The notes under the pieces are model-generated. The model ran no database searches and was not told where the DNA came from. It was given only the letters and a program-made list of their open reading frames with translations. Below, one piece after another: positions 24,998-32,753 of a stretch of DNA of 64,000 bases. Positions within the stretch are counted from its first letter, which is position 1. The number at the start of each line of letters is the position of its first letter. The translations under genes were made by a program, and so were the position numbers. Source of the stretch: Limivivens faecihominis. Its GTDB lineage: Bacteria; Bacillota; Clostridia; Lachnospirales; Lachnospiraceae. Location: assembly GCF_020686945.1 (NCBI RefSeq), contig NZ_JAJEPR010000014.1:1-64000 (forward strand). The letters run 5' to 3'.

Positions 24998-25426
24998 TCA
25001 CCATTTGAAAACAATCACCCCGATAATGGCGATGCCCATTCCCATGAGTTTTCTCCACTCAAAGGCAGTGCGCTCCACGCCAAACCAGCCGAAAAGTTCG
25101 ATGACCCAGGCCACGATGAGCTGGGAAATCACGATGAGCATCGCCGCCCGGGCAGGCCCCAGGTCCGCCATGCTCCGCACCACGGTGACGGTGATAAAAG
25201 CGCCGATGACACCGCCGAGAAGCGTCCACTTATTCGGGACTTCCATCAGAGTGAGAAAACTCTGCCGGTCCGTGAAGGCCCAGGCAAGGAGACAGACGAT
25301 GAGGGCTGTCAGCTGAACAAACGAGGTCGAGACCCAGAGGCTCGTGGCTTTGGTGACTTCCGTGTTAAATACGCCCTGAATGCTCATCAGGGCTCCTGAG
25401 ATCAGTGCGATCATGACTCCAGACAT
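24998..25426 (-). CDS. YdcZ/DUF606-type small membrane transporter
   Basis: A 142-aa, four-to-five-helix protein of the DMT_YdcZ family, a drug/metabolite-transporter relative that usually works as a dimer. The motif GALMSIQGVFNTEVTK occurs near residues 12-27. Substrate unknown. ATG at 25426 is chosen because AAGGGAG lies eight bases upstream; that ribosome site is inside the terminator-like hairpin at 25434-25471. An ATG nine codons earlier sits in the hairpin loop without a ribosome site. It is the last gene after argCJBD on the minus strand, with no obvious link to arginine. Confidence 0.82.
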   Translation of the reverse strand: MSGVMIALISGALMSIQGVFNTEVTKATSLWVSTSFVQLTALIVCLLAWAFTDRQSFLTLMEVPNKWTLLGGVIGAFITVTVVRSMADLGPARAAMLIVISQLIVAWVIELFGWFGVERTAFEWRKLMGMGIAIIGVIVFKW

Positions 25427-25433
25427 AGAAAAA

Positions 25434-25471
25434 ACTCCCTTTGCTTTTTCCATATTATGTGCAAAGGGAGT
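25434..25471 (-). terminator. Terminator-type hairpin embedding the next gene's Shine-Dalgarno
   Basis: On the minus strand, ACTCCCTTTGC (from 25471) pairs perfectly with GCAAAGGGAGT (25444-25434) around a 16-nt loop, then TTTTTCT and an ATG. The 3' arm is also the ribosome site AAGGGAG of the YdcZ-like gene. The hairpin starts 17 nt past the argD stop. Confidence 0.85.
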
Positions 25472-25488
25472 CCTCTTTATACCTTTTT

Positions 25489-26679
25489 TCAGAAGCTCTT
25501 TTCCAGCTTTTCGATCATCTCGTCGATATGCTCTTTCTCAATGACAAGGGGCGGTACCAGACGGATCACATCGCTGCCCGCGGAGAGAACGATGAGGCCG
25601 TTTTCCAGCGCTTTCTTCAAGATCTCGCCAACGGGACGTCCCGTCACTACCAGACCCTGCATGAAGCCTTTGCCCCGGCGGGCGCTTAAGAAATCGTATT
25701 TCTCCACCAGCTTATCCAGACGTTTCTCCAGATAGGGAGTCAGCTCGTTCACATGATCCACGATATGGTTCTTCTCAAAAAGTTCAAACACCTTCGTCAC
25801 AGCCGCGCAGGCAAAAGGGTTGCCGCCGTAGGTGGTTCCGTGATCTCCCGGTACCAGAGTGGCGTTGGCAGTCTTCTCATTGAGGACGAAAGCGCCCACG
25901 GGAACGCCACAGCCCAGAGCTTTCGCCGTGGTCATGATATCCGGCTCCACGCCGTACTCCTGCCAGGCATACATGGAACCCGTACGGCCCATACCGCACT
26001 GAATCTCATCGAGAATCAGAAGGATGTCATTTTCTTCACAGATCTTCTTCACGCCCTGGAGAAACTCCTTCGTCGCAGGATAAATACCGCCCTCGCCCTG
26101 AACGGTCTCCAGAATGATCGCGCAGGTCTTCTTCGTCACCTGGGCTTTGACGCTCTCAAGATCGTTGAAATCTGCGAAGCGGATGCCGCCGATCAGGGGT
26201 TTGAAGGGCTCCTGATAATGGCTGTTTCCGGTGACGGACAGAGCGCCCATGCTTCTTCCATGGAAGGAATGTTTCATCGCGATGATCTCATGATCGGTGC
26301 AGCCGTCCTTGTTCCAGGCGTATTTTCTTGCTGCTTTGATGGCTCCTTCGATGGCCTCGGTTCCGCTGTTGGTGAAAAATACCTTGGAAAGACCGCTGGC
26401 CTTGGTGACTGCCTCCCCGGCCGTCATCAGGGGCACATTATAATAGAGGTTTGAGGTGTGGATCAGCTGGTCGATCTGATTTTTCAGGGCCTCGTCATAG
26501 TCCTGATAATGATAGCCCAGAGCAAAAACAGCGATACCGGCGCCGAAATCCAAATATTTCTTTCCTTCTACGTCAGTCAGATAAACGCCCTCGCCTTTTT
26601 CCAGAACCACCGGGAAACGGTTGTAGGTGTGAAGGATCACATTCTCTGACCGGCTGATATATTCTTCTGTCTTACTCAT
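25489..26679 (-). CDS. argD: Acetylornithine aminotransferase
   Basis: A PLP enzyme converting N-acetylglutamate semialdehyde to N-acetylornithine. Class III aminotransferase features: YLDFGAGIAVFALGY, FFTNSGTEAIEGAIKAARKY (about 100-119), the active-site region ILDEIQCGMGRTG, and the PLP lysine in TTAKALGCGVPVGAF (about 252). 396 aa. GGAGG six bases before the ATG. It overlaps the end of argB by 8 bp. Confidence 0.96.
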   Translation of the reverse strand: MSKTEEYISRSENVILHTYNRFPVVLEKGEGVYLTDVEGKKYLDFGAGIAVFALGYHYQDYDEALKNQIDQLIHTSNLYYNVPLMTAGEAVTKASGLSKVFFTNSGTEAIEGAIKAARKYAWNKDGCTDHEIIAMKHSFHGRSMGALSVTGNSHYQEPFKPLIGGIRFADFNDLESVKAQVTKKTCAIILETVQGEGGIYPATKEFLQGVKKICEENDILLILDEIQCGMGRTGSMYAWQEYGVEPDIMTTAKALGCGVPVGAFVLNEKTANATLVPGDHGTTYGGNPFACAAVTKVFELFEKNHIVDHVNELTPYLEKRLDKLVEKYDFLSARRGKGFMQGLVVTGRPVGEILKKALENGLIVLSAGSDVIRLVPPLVIEKEHIDEMIEKLEKSF

Positions 26680-27565
26680 GAGCTTCCTCCTTCTCTCCAG
26701 TGATCACAGTACCGATACCGGTCTTGGTAAAGAACTCGAGAAGCAGGCTGTGCTCCATTCTTCCATCCAGAATATGTACTTTTCCAACGCCCGCTTTCAC
26801 AGCGTCCACGCAGTTCTGGATTTTCGGGAGCATGCCGCCGCCCACATTTCCGCTCTCCAGAAGGGCTTCTGCCTCGGAGATTGTCAGGGAGGAAATAAGG
26901 CTTGTGCGGTCCAGCGGATTGCGGTAAACGCCCTCGATATCCGTCAGGAAGGCCAGTTTGCTTGCTTTCATGGCGGTAGCGATGGCGCAGGCCGCGTCGT
27001 CGGCGTTGACGTTATAGGAATGGTAATCGCTGCCGGAACCGATGGGGCAGACAACCGGAACGAAATCGTTGGCAATCAAGGTATCCAGAATTTCAGTGTT
27101 GACCTCTGCCACCTCTCCTACATAGCCAATATCCTGACCTTTGGAGAGCTTCTTGCTCACCCGGAGCAGGCTTCCATCTTTTCCGCTGATGCCAACAGCC
27201 TTGACACCGACTTTTTCCATCATGGAAACGAGACCTTTGTTGATCTTATTTAAAACCATCTCGGCAATCTCCATCGTGTCTTTGTCTGTCACACGAAGAC
27301 CATTCACAAAGTTGGTCTCAAGGCCGGCTTTGTTCACCCATTTGGTGATCTCTTTTCCGCCGCCGTGGACGATGATCGGATGGAAACCGACCAGCTTTAA
27401 GAGAGCTACGTCACGAATCACATTCTTTTTCAGCTCATGATCCACCATGGCGCTTCCGCCGTATTTGACGACGATGGTCTTTCCGTGAAATTCCCGGATA
27501 TAGGGCAGAGCCTCGATGAGGACGCCCGCCTTTTCAAACCAGTTTGTCATATTGTTTTCTTCCAT
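26672..27565 (-). CDS. argB: Acetylglutamate kinase
   Basis: Phosphorylates N-acetylglutamate, commonly the feedback-controlled step. Amino-acid-kinase motifs: IVVKYGGSAM (about 31-40), VHGGGKEITKW (about 65), GLRVTDKDTMEIAEMVL, and LTDIEGVYRNP near 205. The 297 aa include a short N-terminal extension. GGAG lies seven bases before ATG 27565, supporting that start over the ATG at 27550. Confidence 0.96.
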   Translation of the reverse strand: MEENNMTNWFEKAGVLIEALPYIREFHGKTIVVKYGGSAMVDHELKKNVIRDVALLKLVGFHPIIVHGGGKEITKWVNKAGLETNFVNGLRVTDKDTMEIAEMVLNKINKGLVSMMEKVGVKAVGISGKDGSLLRVSKKLSKGQDIGYVGEVAEVNTEILDTLIANDFVPVVCPIGSGSDYHSYNVNADDAACAIATAMKASKLAFLTDIEGVYRNPLDRTSLISSLTISEAEALLESGNVGGGMLPKIQNCVDAVKAGVGKVHILDGRMEHSLLLEFFTKTGIGTVITGEKEEAHE

Positions 27566-27608
27566 TTTCTTTCTCCATTCTGCCGCCGGAAAGCGGCGTT
27601 CTTATTAC

Positions 27609-28829
27609 TTAAGAGCGGTAATCCGCGTTGATCTTCACATAATCATAGGTGAGATCGCAGCCCCAGGCCGTCGCGGAGGCCTCTCCCATCTTCATATCCG
27701 CAATGGCGGTTACTGCTTTCTCAGAAAGAATCTTTGTAGCTTCTTCCTCGCTGTAGCCGGTGTCCACGCCGTTCTCGATGATCTTCAGCTTTCCGGCAGC
27801 GCTCTCAAAGTAGAGATCCACTTTTTCCGGATCAAACTGTACGCCGGAATAGCCCAGAGCGCAGAGAATCCGGCCCCAGTTGGCGTCATGGCCAAAGATG
27901 GCTGCCTTGGTAAGATTGGAGGTGATGACGGATTTGCTTAAAATCACAGCCTCCTCTTTGGATTTCGCATGGATGACCTTACACTCGAAAAGAGCGGTCG
28001 CGCCCTCTCCGTCCCCGGCCATGGTCTTTGCCAGGGTCTCGTTTACCTGATAAAGGGCCTTCACAAAAGTCTCATAATCTTCGTTTTCCTCAGTGATCTC
28101 CGGGTTGCCTGCCAGACCGTTGGCCAGCAGAAGAGCCGTGTCGTTGGTGGAGGTATCGCCATCCACAGAGATCATATTATAGGTATCTTTTACCACAGAG
28201 CTTAAAGCCTTCTGGAGAAGCTCTCTGGAAATCGCCACGTCCGTCATGATAAAGGCCAGCATCGTACACATGTTGGGATGGATCATGCCGGAGCCCTTGC
28301 TCATAGCGCCAATGGTCACAGTCTTTCCGCCGAGCGTAAACTCGATGGCAGTCTCTTTCTTGATCGTGTCGGTGGTCATGATGGACTCAGCCGCCAGGGT
28401 GCCTGCCGCTTTTGCGTCAGAGAGCAGAGGGATCATTTTTTCCACGCCGCCCTTGATCTTGTCCATCGGAAGCTGGCGTCCGATGACGCCGGTGGAAGCC
28501 ACGAGAATCTGATCCTCTGATACATGCAGAAGCTCTGCTGTCTTCGCTGCGGTCTCCCGGCAGTAGCCGTAGCCTTCCTCGCCGGTGCAGGCATTGGCGA
28601 TACCGCTGTTTGCCACGATGGCGCTGGCCTTTCCTACCTCATAGACCACATGCTGGTCCCATTTGACAGGAGCCGCCTTTACCACATTCGTGGTAAAAGT
28701 TCCGGCCACCACACAGGGAACCTCGCTGTATACCATAGCCATATCTTTTTTATCTTTTTTGATGCCGGCAAAAATCCCTGCCGCCTGAAATCCTTTGGGA
28801 GCGGTTACGCCGCCTTCGATCACTTTCAT
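27609..28829 (-). CDS. argJ: Bifunctional ornithine acetyltransferase / N-acetylglutamate synthase
   Basis: Recycles the acetyl group from acetylornithine to glutamate. The self-cleavage site is visible as KGSGMIHPNMCTMLAFIMTD, with cleavage expected before the Thr of the CTML motif near residue 189. 406 aa. The presence of ArgJ predicts the cyclic pathway, so ArgE and possibly a separate ArgA are not needed. AAAGGAG seven bases before the ATG. Second gene of argCJBD. Confidence 0.96.
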   Translation of the reverse strand: MKVIEGGVTAPKGFQAAGIFAGIKKDKKDMAMVYSEVPCVVAGTFTTNVVKAAPVKWDQHVVYEVGKASAIVANSGIANACTGEEGYGYCRETAAKTAELLHVSEDQILVASTGVIGRQLPMDKIKGGVEKMIPLLSDAKAAGTLAAESIMTTDTIKKETAIEFTLGGKTVTIGAMSKGSGMIHPNMCTMLAFIMTDVAISRELLQKALSSVVKDTYNMISVDGDTSTNDTALLLANGLAGNPEITEENEDYETFVKALYQVNETLAKTMAGDGEGATALFECKVIHAKSKEEAVILSKSVITSNLTKAAIFGHDANWGRILCALGYSGVQFDPEKVDLYFESAAGKLKIIENGVDTGYSEEEATKILSEKAVTAIADMKMGEASATAWGCDLTYDYVKINADYRS

Positions 28830-28850
28830 CTTTCTACTCCTTTCACCCGA

Positions 28851-29891
28851 TCAGGGGAACATCGGAACGAGATTCAGTCCCTCGTTCTCCGGAAGCCCAA
28901 AGAGCAGGTTCATGTTCTGCACGGCCTGTCCTGCGGCTCCTTTTACCAGGTTGTCCATAGCGCCCATCATGATGATACGGTGGGTTCTGGGATCGATCTT
29001 GAAATTTACGTCCACATAGTTGCTGCCTTCCACCCATTTGGTCTGGGGGCAGACATCCTTATCCAGCACGCGGACGAACTGTTCCTTCTCATAATATTTA
29101 TCGTATGCAGCCTTCACTTCCTCATAGGAAACGTCTTTTTTGAGGGAAGCGTAAGCGGTGATGAGGATGCCTCTGTTCATAGGAACCAGATGCGGGGTGA
29201 AGTTTAAAAGGATCTCTTTTCCTGCCGCATAGCCCAGCTGTTCCTCAATCTCCGGCGTGTGACGGTGGCCGGCCACGCCGTAGGCCTTGATGTTCTCATT
29301 GACTTCACAGTAGAGGTTGTCCACCTTGGCTCCCCTTCCGGCTCCGGAGGTACCGGATTTTGCGTCGATGATGATGGTATCCGGATCGATGAGTCCCTCT
29401 TTTAACAGGGGATAAATGGACAGGGTGCTGCAGGTGGGATAGCAGCCCGGGTTCGCGATCAGGCGCGCCCCTTTGATCTTCTCACGGTTGATTTCCGGCA
29501 GTCCGTAAACGGCTTCCTCGATAAACTGGGGAGCCTTGTGCTCGATCTTGTACCACTCTTCGTATATTTTTACATTTTTAATACGGAAATCCGCGCTCAG
29601 GTCGATGACCTTTGCTTTGGAAAGAATTTTCTCATTGATTAAGGAAGCACAGAAGCCCTGGGGGGTGGCGGTAAAAATCACATCCACCTGGTCGGCCAGC
29701 GCCTCCAGATTGTCATCCCGGCAGACATCCTCCACCAGCTGGAACATATTCTGATAAACACTGCTGTATTTCTTATCAATATAGCTTCTTGAGCCATACC
29801 ATTTAATTTCCACATCTTTGTGTGCCAGTAAAATCCGTACCAGCTCGCCCCCGGCATAACCGGTGGCCCCGATAATTCCTGCCTTGATCAT
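28851..29891 (-). CDS. argC: N-acetyl-gamma-glutamyl-phosphate reductase
   Basis: NADPH-dependent reduction in arginine synthesis. Rossmann motif MIKAGIIGATGYAGGELVRI at the N-terminus; catalytic Cys in ANPGCYPTCS (about 147); SGTSGAGRGAK and HRHTPEIEEQLG are also conserved. 346 aa. GAGGAG lies eight bases before the ATG. First gene of the operon, with its promoter at 30015-30043. Confidence 0.96.
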   Translation of the reverse strand: MIKAGIIGATGYAGGELVRILLAHKDVEIKWYGSRSYIDKKYSSVYQNMFQLVEDVCRDDNLEALADQVDVIFTATPQGFCASLINEKILSKAKVIDLSADFRIKNVKIYEEWYKIEHKAPQFIEEAVYGLPEINREKIKGARLIANPGCYPTCSTLSIYPLLKEGLIDPDTIIIDAKSGTSGAGRGAKVDNLYCEVNENIKAYGVAGHRHTPEIEEQLGYAAGKEILLNFTPHLVPMNRGILITAYASLKKDVSYEEVKAAYDKYYEKEQFVRVLDKDVCPQTKWVEGSNYVDVNFKIDPRTHRIIMMGAMDNLVKGAAGQAVQNMNLLFGLPENEGLNLVPMFP

Positions 29892-30008
29892 GTTCTTTTC
29901 TCCTCTTTATCTCTTTTTGTCAGCCCGGCTGACACCTTCTTTTGAAGATAGCACTTCTTACTTTTATCGTCAAGTGTCCGGTTTCTTTTTTTGTCTCCGG
30001 AATGTCGA

Positions 30009-30042
30009 TGATTAATTATACATTATCGCTGTATAATATGCA
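30009..30042. promoter_or_regulatory. Candidate ArgR boxes at argC
   Basis: TGATTAATTATACA (30009-30022) matches 12 of 14 positions of the ARG box pattern TGAATWWWWATTCA. TGTATAATATGCA (30030-30042) is a weaker 13-bp half-partner at about two-turn spacing. Binding here would block both promoter elements of argC. No argR gene is in the window. Confidence 0.65.
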
Positions 30043-30043
30043 A
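30015..30043 (-). promoter_or_regulatory. argCJBD promoter
   Basis: On the minus strand, TTGCAT (30038-30043), 17 bp, TATAAT (30015-30020). Two ArgR-like boxes overlap it: 30009-30022 covers the -10 and 30030-30042 reaches the -35. The leader to argC is about 115 nt. Confidence 0.85.
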
Positions 30044-30091
30044 GTAGTTTTTGAAGTATTCAGAACCGGATAATTTTTTCTCAATTTCCTG

Positions 30092-30120
30092 TTGCATAAT
30101 TATAATTTTTGTTGTATAGT
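30092..30120 (+). promoter_or_regulatory. argG promoter with overlapping ArgR-like box
   Basis: TTGCAT (30092-30097), 17 bp, TATAGT (30115-30120), a mirror of the argC promoter. TGCATAATTATAAT (30093-30106), 10 of 14 to the ARG box, overlaps the -35. Confidence 0.8.
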
Positions 30121-30160
30121 AAGGCATATTGAGTGAAAAATGATCAGGAGGTCTTTTATA

Positions 30161-31393
30161 ATGAAAGAAAAAGTTGTATTAGCTTATTCCGGCGGTCTGG
30201 ACACCACAACCCTGATTCCCTGGCTGAAGGAAAATTTCAATTATGACGTTATCTGCTGCTGTGTAAACTGTGGACAGGGAAACGAGCTGGATGGCCTGGA
30301 TGAGAGAGCAAAACTTTCCGGCGCTTCCAAATTATATATCGAGGACATCATCGACGACTTCTGCGATAACTACATCATGCCCTGCGTGGAGGCCGGCGCT
30401 GTATACGAGCACAAATATCTCCTCGGTACTTCCATGGCCCGCCCGGCTATCGCAAAGAAACTGGTAGAGATTGCCCGCAAAGAGGGCGCTACCGCTGTCT
30501 GCCACGGCGCTACCGGTAAAGGAAACGACCAGATCCGTTTTGAGCTGGGTATCAAAGCTCTGGCTCCGGATCTGAAGATCATCGCTCCCTGGCGTATGAC
30601 CGATATCTGGAAAATGGAATCCCGTGACGACGAGATCGCATACTGCAAGGCTCACGGCATCCATCTTCCCTTCGATGACAGCCACAGCTACAGCCGTGAC
30701 CGTAACCTCTGGCACATCAGCCACGAGGGACTGGAGCTCGAGAATCCGTCCCAGGCTCCGAACTATGACGACATGCTCGTTTTGAGCGTTACCCCGGAAA
30801 AAGCTCCGGATAAAGAGACCGAGATCACGATGACCTTCGAGCACGGCATTCCGAAGACACTGAATGGCAAAGCCATGAAGGTTTCCGAGATCATCACCGA
30901 GCTGAACCGCATCGGCGGCGAAAACGGCATCGGTATCGTTGATATCGTTGAGAACCGTGTCGTTGGTATGAAATCCCGCGGCGTTTACGAGACACCGGGC
31001 GGAACTATCCTGATGGCAGCTCACGAGCAGCTGGAGGAGCTGACCCTCGACCGTGACACGATGGAGACCAAGAAGAAACTTGGCAGCCAGTTTGCCCAGG
31101 TTGTATACGAAGGAAAATGGTTCACTCCCTTAAGAGAAGCTCTTCAGGCATTCGTAGAGTCCACCCAGAACTATGTGACCGGCGAAGTAAAGATGAAGCT
31201 TTACAAAGGCAACATCATCAAAGCCGGAACCACTTCTCCCTACAGCCTCTACAACGAGTCCCTGGCTTCCTTCACCACCGGTGATCTTTACGACCACCAC
31301 GATGCTGACGGCTTCATCACCCTGTTCGGCCTGCCCTTAAAGGTTCGCGCAATGATGCTCCAGGAAGTTGAGAAGAATCAGAAAAATTCATAA
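30161..31393 (+). CDS. argG: Argininosuccinate synthase
   Basis: Joins citrulline and aspartate using ATP. The N-terminal ATP-pyrophosphatase loop is KVVLAYSGGLDTT (about 4-16). CHGATGKGNDQIRFE and SYSRDRNLWHISHEG are also typical. AGGAGG nine bases before the ATG at 30161 sets the start, giving 410 aa. argF and argH, the neighbouring steps, are not in this window. Confidence 0.97.
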   Translation: MKEKVVLAYSGGLDTTTLIPWLKENFNYDVICCCVNCGQGNELDGLDERAKLSGASKLYIEDIIDDFCDNYIMPCVEAGAVYEHKYLLGTSMARPAIAKKLVEIARKEGATAVCHGATGKGNDQIRFELGIKALAPDLKIIAPWRMTDIWKMESRDDEIAYCKAHGIHLPFDDSHSYSRDRNLWHISHEGLELENPSQAPNYDDMLVLSVTPEKAPDKETEITMTFEHGIPKTLNGKAMKVSEIITELNRIGGENGIGIVDIVENRVVGMKSRGVYETPGGTILMAAHEQLEELTLDRDTMETKKKLGSQFAQVVYEGKWFTPLREALQAFVESTQNYVTGEVKMKLYKGNIIKAGTTSPYSLYNESLASFTTGDLYDHHDADGFITLFGLPLKVRAMMLQEVEKNQKNS

Positions 31394-31405
31394 GCCATAA
31401 AAGAA

Positions 31406-31437
31406 AACCCCATCGGCTGTTGCGGACCGATGGGGTT
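31406..31437. terminator. Bidirectional terminator between argG and queT
   Basis: AACCCCATCGG pairs with CCGATGGGGTT around a 10-nt loop, followed by CTTCTCTTTT on the plus strand and by A/T-rich sequence on the minus strand. Confidence 0.85.
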
Positions 31438-31445
31438 CTTCTCTT

Positions 31446-31940
31446 TTATGCAGCGTGTCTTTTAAAGATCACACCGCGATATTTTTCCAGAGCAAAAAGC
31501 AGGATCATGCCGAGCACGCCGCAGGATAACACTTCTCCCAGGCCTACCGTGAGCATCTGAAGCGGAATGGGAATATTCACTCCATAGCCATAGAACAGTA
31601 CCAGGGGCACAACAATGGTGTTTGCCACAATGGGGGATACCGGCGCAAGGAATTTATTCTGTTTCCGAAGCGCATAGGTTCCGCAGGCTCCGATCAGGGT
31701 AGCCAGGCTTCCGAAGATGATATCCAGAGGAATCGCTCCTCCGAAAAGGTTTCCGATCAGGCATCCCACGAAAAGTCCTGGAATCGCTGCCGGTGTAAAA
31801 TAGGGAAGGATCGTCAGTGCCTCGGAAAACCGCAACTGTACCTCGCCAAAAGAAATGGCGGAAAATACCACGGTCAGCACCACATAGATCGCCGCAATGG
31901 CAGCGGCCTCAACAATAAACTGCACTTTCTTGTCTCTCAT
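31446..31940 (-). CDS. queT: QueT family transporter (queuosine precursor uptake)
   Basis: The S component of an ECF-type importer for a queuosine precursor such as preQ1 or queuine. A 164-aa protein of about five to six helices, with the family region VQLRFSEALTILPYFTPAAIPGLFVG (about 34-60, shown in part) and the charged end KRHAA. It would depend on a general ECF energising module encoded elsewhere. Ribosome site AAAGGAG lies ten bases before the ATG. The long structured leader at 31941-32108 suggests riboswitch control. Confidence 0.9.
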   Translation of the reverse strand: MRDKKVQFIVEAAAIAAIYVVLTVVFSAISFGEVQLRFSEALTILPYFTPAAIPGLFVGCLIGNLFGGAIPLDIIFGSLATLIGACGTYALRKQNKFLAPVSPIVANTIVVPLVLFYGYGVNIPIPLQMLTVGLGEVLSCGVLGMILLFALEKYRGVIFKRHAA

Positions 31941-32108
31941 ATTCTGTTTTCTCCTTTAGTTTTGTTTTACATGTGGAAGGTCACGAACACATGATTCATT
32001 TTCACGCAACAGAAAATCAGTTGCGTGAGACATATGCCTTCGGTATATGTCTACGCCGGGAATCGGCGGTCAGCCCAATCAGACCTTGTTTTTGCGGGCT
32101 ATGCAACG
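31941..32108 (-). promoter_or_regulatory. Structured queT leader, candidate riboswitch
   Basis: About 168 nt from the predicted start point to the ATG. Hairpins on the minus strand: CGCCG/CGGCG, AGACATAT/ATATGTCT, CACGCAAC/GTTGCGTG and CATGTG/CACATG near the ribosome site. A GTTGC at the 5' end could instead pair with GCAAC of the third hairpin, an either/or arrangement typical of switches. By gene identity the ligand would be preQ1, but I do not see preQ1-I or preQ1-II consensus, and I cannot test preQ1-III. Confidence 0.55.
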
Positions 32109-32114
32109 GGTGTG

Positions 32115-32143
32115 AGTATAGCACAGGAATTGAAAAATTGCAA
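32115..32143 (-). promoter_or_regulatory. queT promoter
   Basis: On the minus strand, TTGCAA (32138-32143), 17 bp, TATACT (32115-32120). It sits right after the terminator of the preceding gene. Confidence 0.8.
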
Positions 32144-32160
32144 GAAAAATGTTCACATAA

Positions 32161-32200
32161 AAAGACCTTCCTCTGAATTTCTCTCCATTGGAAGGTCTTT
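32161..32200 (-). terminator. Terminator after the acidic-tail membrane protein
   Basis: AAAGACCTTCC pairs with GGAAGGTCTTT (perfect 11 bp, 18-nt loop), followed on the minus strand by TTATGTG, with the T-run overlapping the stem end. Confidence 0.85.
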
Positions 32201-32207
32201 CTCTTTC

Positions 32208-32591
32208 TTATTCAGATACGGTCTCTGTCTCTGCTGCGCTTTCTGTTTCTGCGACAGTCTCAGATGCAGTTTCTGTCGTCTCTTCGGAAGCAGTCTCGCT
32301 CTCGGACTCTGCTGCGTCGGTGCTCTCCTCTGTCTCAGCAGTGGTTTCCGTCTCTGTCTCCGCATTCAGTTCTGACATGTAATCGGTCAGAGCAGTGCCA
32401 TCTACCGTGTAGGTATTCACTACCGTAGGCTTGTGGTTCTGGTAGAAAGAATATCCTGCCCATCCGATCAGAGCAACCACAACCACGCAGACAATGACTT
32501 CCGCAAGAATACGCTCCCTCTTCTCGCGCTTCATGATCTTGTCGCGGTTCTTTTTCTGCTCCTTATACTTGTCTACTTTTGCCTGGCTCAT
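32208..32591 (-). CDS. Hypothetical membrane protein with acidic Ser/Thr/Glu-rich tail
   Basis: A 127-aa protein of unrecognised family. A basic N-terminus (about 1-28, many Lys/Arg) precedes one membrane helix (VIVCVVVVALIGWAGYSFY, about 32-50). After it comes a short region (NHKPTVVNTYTVDGTAL), then some 50 residues of nearly pure Glu, Thr, Ser and Ala with repeats of the TETE type. The tail would lie outside the cell. ATG at 32591 has AAGGAG eight bases upstream; a GTG three codons earlier is less likely. Confidence 0.75.
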   Translation of the reverse strand: MSQAKVDKYKEQKKNRDKIMKREKRERILAEVIVCVVVVALIGWAGYSFYQNHKPTVVNTYTVDGTALTDYMSELNAETETETTAETEESTDAAESESETASEETTETASETVAETESAAETETVSE

Positions 32592-32753
32592 TTTTTCCAC
32601 TCCTTGTAAAGTCTTTCCTGGCCATGTCGTCTCCCTTCACAGCCATTTTCCTTATTATACAATAGATTTGTGAAAAATGCATGTACTTTTTAACAAAAAT
32701 ACAAACTATTCAGCGAAACAAACCTGGAATATGCCTCTAATCTGTTTCAAAAG

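Noticed and set aside
30332..31024. Minus-strand frame of 230 codons inside argG, and similar ones inside htpG, gdhA and pyrB
   Set aside because: Shadows of highly expressed genes with biased codons; no motifs, and they sit inside strongly conserved proteins.
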